From: CAZJNX01 sp964547415
GTDB taxonomy: Bacteria > Pseudomonadota > Alphaproteobacteria > Rhizobiales > Amorphaceae
Reading direction: 5' to 3'
Length of the DNA stretch: 8,985 bases
Assembly: GCA_964547415.1 (NCBI GenBank)
Contig: CAZJNX010000194.1
Coordinates: forward strand, 1-8,985
This document shows, in pieces, positions 4,807-8,985 of the stretch. A program made the position numbers and the translations under genes. Within the stretch, counting starts at the first letter, position 1. Each line of letters opens with the position of its first letter. Under the pieces are notes generated by a model. That model had not been told where the DNA came from. It ran no database searches and was given only the letters and a program-made list of their open reading frames with translations.

Positions 4807-7314
4807 ATGGCGACGGCGGACCGCCTCGAGCGCTACCGGGAAAAGCGCGACTTCGCAAGGACGCCTGAGCCCGCGCCCCGCGAGGCGGCGGCGGACAAGA
4901 CGGGCCGCGCCTACGCCATCCAGAAGCACGCCGCCCGCCGCCTCCACTATGACCTGCGCCTCGAGCACGACGGTGCGCTCCTGTCCTTCGCCGTCACCAA
5001 GGGGCCGAGCCTCGACCCCGCCGACAAGCGCCTCGCCGTGCGCACCGAGGACCACCCGCTCGACTACCGAACCTTCGAGGGCACGATCCCCAAGGGCGAG
5101 TACGGCGGCGGCACGGTCATGCTGTGGGACGAGGGCACCTGGGAGCCCCACGGCGACGTGGACGAGGGCCTTTCCCGCGGCAAGCTCTCCTTCGGCATCG
5201 CGGGAAAGCGCCTGTCCGGCGACTTCGCGCTGGTGCGCATGAAGGGAAAGAGCGGCGAGAACAGGGAGAACTGGCTCCTCGTGAAGGAGCGGGACGGCCG
5301 CGAGGACCCGCAAGCGGACCCTGTTTCCCGCTTCACCACCAGCATCGCGACCGGCCGCACCATGGAGGCGATCGCCCGCGAGGAGGCCTCCCGGGACGGC
5401 GCGGCGTGCGAGCAGAAAAAGGCGGCGCGGACGCCCGCCCGTCGCGGGCCGGCGAAGCCCGCCTTCGTGAAGCCGGCCCTCGCCACCCTCAAGGCCGGCG
5501 CGCCCGCGGGCGAGGACTGGATCCACGAGATCAAGCTCGACGGCTACCGCGTGATCCTCGTGAAGGACGGGGACAAGGTGCGCGTCTTCACCCGCTCGGG
5601 CAAGGACTGGACCAACCGCTTCCCGGACATCGTCCGCGCCGCCGCCGGCCTCGACGCCGGGACGGCCGTCCTCGACGGGGAGGCGGTGGCGCGGGACGGG
5701 CGCGGGCGCACCGACTTCTCCTCCCTCCAGAAGGCGATGGCCGAGGGCGGGGCGGTGGAGGCCACCTTCTTCGACTGCCTCCACCGCGACGGGACGGACC
5801 TGCGCGACAAACCTCTCCTGAAGCGCAAGGCGCACCTTCGCGAGATCCTCCCCCGGGACGACCCGGTGCTGCGCTATTCGGACCACGTGGAGGGCGCGGG
5901 GCCGCGCGTGTTCGAGGAGGCCTGCCGCCTCGGCGCCGAGGGGATCGTGTCGAAGCGCGCGGAGGGGCGCTACCGCTCGGGCCGCACGCGGGGCTGGCTC
6001 AAGGTCAAGTGCATCAACGAGGAGGAGATGGTGGTGGGCGGCTACACGCCGTCGACCGTGCGTGGCAAGCCCTTCGCCTCCCTCCTCGTCGGCACCCACG
6101 AGGGCGGGCGCCTCGTCTACCGCGGCCGCGTCGGCAGCGGGTTTTCGGCCGACACATCCGAGCGCCTCGCAGCGCTCATGGAGGCCCGCGCCCGCAAGAC
6201 CGCCCCGTTCGAGGACCTGCCGCGGGAGGCCGCCCGCGGCGCCCGCTTCGTACGGCCCGATCTCGTGGCCGTGGTGCGCTACACGGAGACGACGGCCGAC
6301 GGCATCCTGCGCCACCCGAGCTTCCGCGGCCTCAGGGAGGACAAGCCCGCCCGCGCCGTCAGCCGCTCCGCCGAGCGCGGCGCCACCGCCGACACGGATG
6401 CCGAAAGACCGCCGATGCCGACCCTCACCAGCCCGGACAAGGTGCTCTACCCGGCAACGGACCTGACGAAGCGCGACCTCGCCGACTACTTCGCGCAGGT
6501 CGCGGACGTGATGCTCCCCCACGTCGTTGGCCGCCCCCTGTCGCTGGTGCGCTGTCCGGACGGGGAGGGGGAGGCCTGCTTCTTCCAGAAGCACCACGCC
6601 CGCGGCCTGCCCGACGCGCTCAAGCCGCTGCCGATCCGCGAGAAGGGCGGGGGAAAGGAGCCCTACCTCGTGATCGAGGACGCGGCGGGCCTTGCCGCCT
6701 GCGCCCAGATCGGTGCCCTCGAACTCCACGTGTGGGGCGCGCCGGCCGCCGCCGTCGACCACCCGGACCGGATGGTGTTCGACCTCGACCCCGCCGAGGG
6801 TCTTGCGTTCGACGACGTGCGGGACGCCGCCCGCGAGGTGCGCGATCTCCTGTCGGCGGTGGACCTTCCCTCGTTCCCGCTTCTGACGGGCGGCAAGGGC
6901 ATCCACGTGATCGTGCCGCTCGACGGCACGGCGGACTGGGGCGTGGTGAAGCCGTTCTCCGCGGCCCTTGCCCGTGCTCTCGCCGCCGCCGACCCGGACC
7001 GCTACCTCGCCCGGGCCTCGAAGGCGGCGCGCCGCGGGCGCATCTTCGTGGACTGGCTGCGCAACGCCCGCGGCGCCACCGCCATCGCTCCGTTCAGCCC
7101 CCGCGCCCGGGCGGCGGCGACGGTGGCGACGCCCGTGCGCTGGGACGAACTGTCCCGCCTCAAGGGCGCGGACGCCTATACCATCAAGACGCTCCCCCGC
7201 CGCCTGTCGCAGCTGAAGGCAGACCCGTGGGAAGGCTTCGAGGCGGCCCGCGCCACCCTGTCCCCCGACCTTGCGGATGCCGTCGCCCGCGCCGCGAAGG
7301 CCGGCCGTCAGTAG
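4807..7314 (+). CDS. ligD: Multifunctional ATP-dependent DNA ligase LigD (PE-LIG-POL)
   Basis: The 835-residue protein has the domain order of Pseudomonas aeruginosa LigD (about 840 residues). The 3'-phosphoesterase domain (1-165) has H41, H47, D49, H83 and Y87, matching the catalytic set of the Pseudomonas enzyme with a one-residue shift. The ATP-dependent ligase domain (about 215-510) has nucleotidyl-acceptor K243 in KLDGYR, DGE (290-292), EGIVSK (378-383) and WLKVK (397-401). The primase-polymerase domain (about 536-835) has FFQKH, metal-binding D659 and D661 in FDLDP, GGKGIH ending at H700, and D749 in FVDWL. All three activities look intact. Together they trim 3' ends, fill gaps with a preference for ribonucleotides, and seal nicks during end joining with Ku. 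Flexible linkers lie at about 195-215 and 512-538. ATG 4807 is 6 nt after the ku stop, and an AAGGTGGG near the end of ku can serve as ribosome site, so translation is probably coupled. The 3' end overlaps the convergent DUF411 gene. Confidence 0.97.
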   Translation: MATADRLERYREKRDFARTPEPAPREAAADKTGRAYAIQKHAARRLHYDLRLEHDGALLSFAVTKGPSLDPADKRLAVRTEDHPLDYRTFEGTIPKGEYGGGTVMLWDEGTWEPHGDVDEGLSRGKLSFGIAGKRLSGDFALVRMKGKSGENRENWLLVKERDGREDPQADPVSRFTTSIATGRTMEAIAREEASRDGAACEQKKAARTPARRGPAKPAFVKPALATLKAGAPAGEDWIHEIKLDGYRVILVKDGDKVRVFTRSGKDWTNRFPDIVRAAAGLDAGTAVLDGEAVARDGRGRTDFSSLQKAMAEGGAVEATFFDCLHRDGTDLRDKPLLKRKAHLREILPRDDPVLRYSDHVEGAGPRVFEEACRLGAEGIVSKRAEGRYRSGRTRGWLKVKCINEEEMVVGGYTPSTVRGKPFASLLVGTHEGGRLVYRGRVGSGFSADTSERLAALMEARARKTAPFEDLPREAARGARFVRPDLVAVVRYTETTADGILRHPSFRGLREDKPARAVSRSAERGATADTDAERPPMPTLTSPDKVLYPATDLTKRDLADYFAQVADVMLPHVVGRPLSLVRCPDGEGEACFFQKHHARGLPDALKPLPIREKGGGKEPYLVIEDAAGLAACAQIGALELHVWGAPAAAVDHPDRMVFDLDPAEGLAFDDVRDAAREVRDLLSAVDLPSFPLLTGGKGIHVIVPLDGTADWGVVKPFSAALARALAAADPDRYLARASKAARRGRIFVDWLRNARGATAIAPFSPRARAAATVATPVRWDELSRLKGADAYTIKTLPRRLSQLKADPWEGFEAARATLSPDLADAVARAAKAGRQ
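7308..7314. other. 7-nt tail-to-tail overlap of ligD and the DUF411 gene
   Basis: The ligD stop TAG is at 7312-7314 (+). The DUF411 stop TGA, read on the minus strand, is at 7308-7310. The two genes therefore share their last bases and leave no space for a terminator. Transcripts from either side must end inside the opposing coding region or run antisense into it. Confidence 0.95.
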
Positions 7315-7757
7315 CGGGCGAAGACGCGCCGTCTCTCGGGCGCGAACAGCACCACCTCGTAGGGATCGGACCACCCCCCTTCCATGCCGGGAGAGCCCAT
7401 GGGCATGCCGGGCACGGCAAGGCCCGTCGCCGCCGGCCGCTCCGCGAGCAGGCGTCGGATGTCGTCGGCCGGCACGTGCCCCTCGATCACGTAGCCGCCG
7501 ACGACGGCGGTGTGGCAGGAGCGCAGGTCCCCGTCGACGCCGAACCGGTCCTTCAGCGGCGCCACGTCCTCCACGGCGAGGCGCCGGACGCGGAAGCCCG
7601 CCGCCTCCACGTGGTCGGCCCACGCCCCGCAGCATCCGCAGGTGGGCGAGTGGTAGACGACCAGCGGCACGCCCTCGCCGGCCCGGACCGGCAAGGCCGC
7701 GGCGAGCCCCCCGAGGGCGGCGAGGGACAGGAAGGCGCGGCGAGTGGGTGTGTGCAT
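7308..7757 (-). CDS. DUF411 (CopG-like) periplasmic metal-binding protein
   Basis: This 149-residue protein carries a twin-arginine-type signal (TRRAFLS, residues 5-11) followed by an Ala/Leu/Gly-rich core. A likely signal-peptidase cut lies after PVRA (about residue 26). The mature part matches the DUF411 family: YHSPTCGCCGAW (35-46, with C40, C42, C43), SCHTAVVGGYVIEGHVP (80-96, with C81, H82, H94) and the Met-rich PGMPMGSPGME (116-126). P. aeruginosa CopG, a member of this family, binds a copper cluster through its cysteines and takes part in copper resistance. A periplasmic copper role here is inferred from that. No copper pump, oxidase or regulator gene is next to it. The ATG at 7757 places the twin arginines normally and has a purine-rich AAAGAGAG upstream. 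A second in-frame ATG at 7778 has its own GGGGGAAG and would add MRTKRDP. The stop TGA lies inside the ligD 3' end. Confidence 0.92.
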   Translation of the reverse strand: MHTPTRRAFLSLAALGGLAAALPVRAGEGVPLVVYHSPTCGCCGAWADHVEAAGFRVRRLAVEDVAPLKDRFGVDGDLRSCHTAVVGGYVIEGHVPADDIRRLLAERPAATGLAVPGMPMGSPGMEGGWSDPYEVVLFAPERRRVFARY

Positions 7758-7795
7758 CGGGTCTCTCTTTGTCCGCATCGGCTTTTTCTTCCCCC
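7754..7795 (-). repeat. Imperfect 21-bp tandem duplication over the DUF411 start
   Basis: Two adjacent units, 7754-7774 and 7775-7795, match at 15 of 21 positions. Both begin with GCATCGG on the + strand and continue with a pyrimidine-rich stretch. Read on the minus strand, each unit is a purine-rich ribosome-site-like sequence followed by an ATG. The unit length is a multiple of three, so the two ATGs (7778 and 7757) are in the same frame, 7 codons apart. A further inverted copy of the core, CCCGATGC, lies at 7808-7815. Confidence 0.7.
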
Positions 7796-7937
7796 GATCA
7801 TGGGGCGCCCGATGCTTCGCGCCGGCCATGAACGCCGTCAAGCGGCGCCGGATCGTCCCGGCCCGTTTCCGGCGCATTTCGGGAGGGCGGCTCCGGCGGA
7901 CCGTCGGCGAGATCCGTCTCACCGGCGGAATGGACAG

Positions 7938-7969
7938 CCGACGGCGCCGCCGGTGCCATGGCCGTCCGG
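7938..7969 (-). terminator. Hairpin downstream of apt, possible T-less terminator
   Basis: CCGACGGC (7938-7945) pairs with GCCGTCCGG (7961-7969) except for one bulged C (7966). A smaller nested stem, GGCGCC with GGTGCC (one G-T wobble), lies within. It starts about 20 nt beyond the apt stop in the direction of apt transcription. Only a loose CTGTCCATTCC follows on the minus strand, with no T-run, so intrinsic termination would be weak. Confidence 0.28.
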
Positions 7970-7988
7970 CAGGTGAGGCGGTGGCGCG

Positions 7989-8534
7989 TCAGTCGCCCTC
8001 GAACTCCATCAGGACGTGGACGCCGAGGCCGCGGTCCTCCAGGCGGCGGGAGCCGCCGAGGTCGGGCAGGTCGATCACGAAGGCGGCGCCCGCGGCCACC
8101 CCGCCCGCCTGCTCGATGAGGGCGACGGCCGCCTCCGCCGTGCCGCCCGTCGCGATCAGGTCGTCCACGATGAGCACGCGCTGGCCCGGGCCGATGGCGT
8201 CCTGGTGCATCTCGATCCGGTCGACGCCGTATTCCAGCGTGTAGTCCTGTCCGATGGTCTTGGCCGGCAGCTTGCCCTTCTTGCGGATCGGAATGAAGCC
8301 CTTGCCGAGCTGGTGCGCCACCGCCCCGCCCAGGATGAAGCCCCGCGCCTCGATCCCCGCCACCACGTCGATCTTCTGCAACAGGTAGGGCCACACGAGG
8401 GCGTCCACCGCCGCGCGCAGGCCGTAGGGGTGGGCGAGGAGGGTCGTCACGTCGCGGAACATGATCCCGGGCTTCGGATAGTCCGGGATCGTGCGCACGA
8501 GGTCCGCGAGGGAGGGCTTGGAAACATTCGTCAT
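7989..8534 (-). CDS. apt: Adenine phosphoribosyltransferase
   Basis: This 181-residue protein is close in length to E. coli Apt (183). It makes AMP and pyrophosphate from adenine and PRPP in the cytoplasm, salvaging adenine. The N-terminal DYPKPGIMFRDVTTLL (18-33) forms the adenine-side region of the family. IEARGFILGG (61-70) and the flexible-loop sequence RKKGKLP (84-90) are typical. The PRPP-binding motif VLIVDDLIATGGTA spans 120-133, with its acidic pair D124 and D125. The ATG at 8534 gives the expected N-terminus, and the Shine-Dalgarno sequence is weak (GGA close to the start). It lies 45 nt after mtnP on the same strand, so the two are probably one transcript: MtnP produces adenine and Apt consumes it. 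All key residues are present. Confidence 0.97.
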   Translation of the reverse strand: MTNVSKPSLADLVRTIPDYPKPGIMFRDVTTLLAHPYGLRAAVDALVWPYLLQKIDVVAGIEARGFILGGAVAHQLGKGFIPIRKKGKLPAKTIGQDYTLEYGVDRIEMHQDAIGPGQRVLIVDDLIATGGTAEAAVALIEQAGGVAAGAAFVIDLPDLGGSRRLEDRGLGVHVLMEFEGD

Positions 8535-8579
8535 GGGTCCGGGAGGGTCTTCTCGAGGAGGAAAACGGGGCGCGCCGCC

Positions 8580-8985
8580 TCAGGCGCCGCGGGTGAGGAC
8601 GCGGCCCGCGACGGCGTCGAGCTTGGCGAGGAGGTCCGCATCGCGCGCCTCCGGGGCGGTGATAATGGCGTGTTCGAGGGCGGTGTCGGAGCCGACGGGG
8701 CAGGGCTCGTGCTCGGCGGGGAAGTCGAGCGCGAGGCGGGCGAGAAGCCGCTGGGCATGGGCGGCGTTCTCCTGCATGGTGCGGATGATCTCCTTGATGT
8801 CCACCTCCCCGTGCTCCGGGTGCCAGCTGTCGAAGTCAGTCACCATCGCCACGGTCGCGTAGCAGATCTCCGCCTCCCGGGCCAGTTTCGCCTCGGGCAT
8901 GTTGGTCATCCCGATGACGTCGTGGCCCCTGTCGCGGTAGATCTGGCTCTCGGCGAGCGAGGAGAACTGCGGCCCCTCCATGCAG
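8580..8985 (-). CDS. mtnP: S-methyl-5'-thioadenosine phosphorylase, C-terminal part (5' end outside window)
   Basis: The last ~134 residues of MtnP are visible and the frame continues past the right edge, so the start is not in the window. The enzyme splits 5'-methylthioadenosine, a by-product of polyamine synthesis and related reactions, with phosphate into adenine and 5-methylthioribose-1-phosphate. Visible landmarks are CMEGPQFSSLAES (the EGPxFS element) at the edge, the GMTNMPEAKLAREAEICYA block with the substrate-contacting Met, and TDFDSW. The two Asp residues of TDFDSW, 49 and 51 counted from the Met at 8981, correspond to the pair that selects 6-aminopurines in human MTAP (Asp220 and Asp222). 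This supports methylthioadenosine over guanosine/inosine substrates. The family is usually about 290 residues, so roughly half is present. apt follows after 45 nt. Confidence 0.95.
   Translation of the reverse strand, partial: CMEGPQFSSLAESQIYRDRGHDVIGMTNMPEAKLAREAEICYATVAMVTDFDSWHPEHGEVDIKEIIRTMQENAAHAQRLLARLALDFPAEHEPCPVGSDTALEHAIITAPEARDADLLAKLDAVAGRVLTRGA

Noticed and set aside
4117..7635. Open frame of about 1170 codons on the minus strand
   Set aside because: It is antisense to ku and ligD, Arg/Gly/Ala/His-rich, without any family motif. It results from G/C-rich third codon positions in the real genes.
7837..7842. CTTGAC on the minus strand as -35 box for the DUF411 gene
   Set aside because: The hexamer is perfect, but at 16-18 nt spacing the -10 candidates (GCGAAG, CGAAGC, GAAGCA) are poor. 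Not enough to call a promoter.
7758..7922. Longer N-terminus for the DUF411 protein (open to 7922)
   Set aside because: The extra residues are Arg-rich and would bury the twin-arginine signal. Starts at 7757 or 7778 fit an exported protein.
5124..7976. Open frame of about 950 codons on the + strand in another frame
   Set aside because: It overlaps ligD out of frame and runs across the convergent gene. The product is Arg/Pro/Gly-rich and without motifs.
1..8985. CRISPR array, tRNA, rRNA, transposase, integrase, phage genes
   Set aside because: No regularly spaced repeats, no cloverleaf or rRNA sequence and no such protein motif were seen on either strand.

Overview
The window is a high-GC stretch (roughly 70% by eye) of an alphaproteobacterial chromosome, most likely Hyphomicrobiales (a Methylobacteriaceae- or Salinarimonadaceae-like background is my guess, not shown). 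The pointers are a GyrA with an enlarged loop in its C-terminal pinwheel, strongly G/C-biased third codon positions, terminator-like hairpins without T-tracts, and a candidate promoter of the alphaproteobacterial general-stress (EcfG) type. All but one of the genes are recognisable families. No tRNA, rRNA, CRISPR array, IS element or prophage gene was seen.

Layout. (1) Positions 1-1592, + strand: the 3' part of gyrA, cut by the left edge, ending in an acidic tail coded by a 9-bp tandem repeat. A G+C-rich hairpin follows 8 nt after its stop. (2) Positions 1593-2136: a 544-nt gap without a convincing gene. It holds an A+T-richer island (about 1861-1915), a candidate EcfG-type promoter (1999-2023) and an overlapping inverted repeat (2020-2036). 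(3) Positions 2137-7314, + strand: a tight three-gene unit encoding a two-HKD phospholipase D-superfamily protein, the DNA-end-binding protein Ku, and a full-length three-domain LigD (phosphoesterase, ligase, polymerase). Ku and LigD form the bacterial non-homologous end-joining (NHEJ) machinery. The spacings are 42 and 6 nt. (4) Positions 7308-7757, - strand: a DUF411/CopG-like periplasmic copper-binding protein with a twin-arginine signal. It converges on ligD and overlaps its 3' end by 7 nt. (5) Positions 7989-8985, - strand: apt and the 3' part of mtnP (cut by the right edge).

How the genes work together. Ku binds broken DNA ends and recruits LigD, which trims, fills and seals them. The phospholipase D-like protein shares the transcription unit, but its own role is unknown. 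On the other strand MtnP releases adenine from methylthioadenosine and Apt converts that adenine to AMP, so the pair is a salvage module. gyrA and the DUF411 gene have no obvious functional tie to their neighbours. I found no wholly new system. The most interesting points are the PLD-Ku-LigD linkage with its possible stress promoter, and a tandem duplication that gives the DUF411 gene two in-frame start sites.
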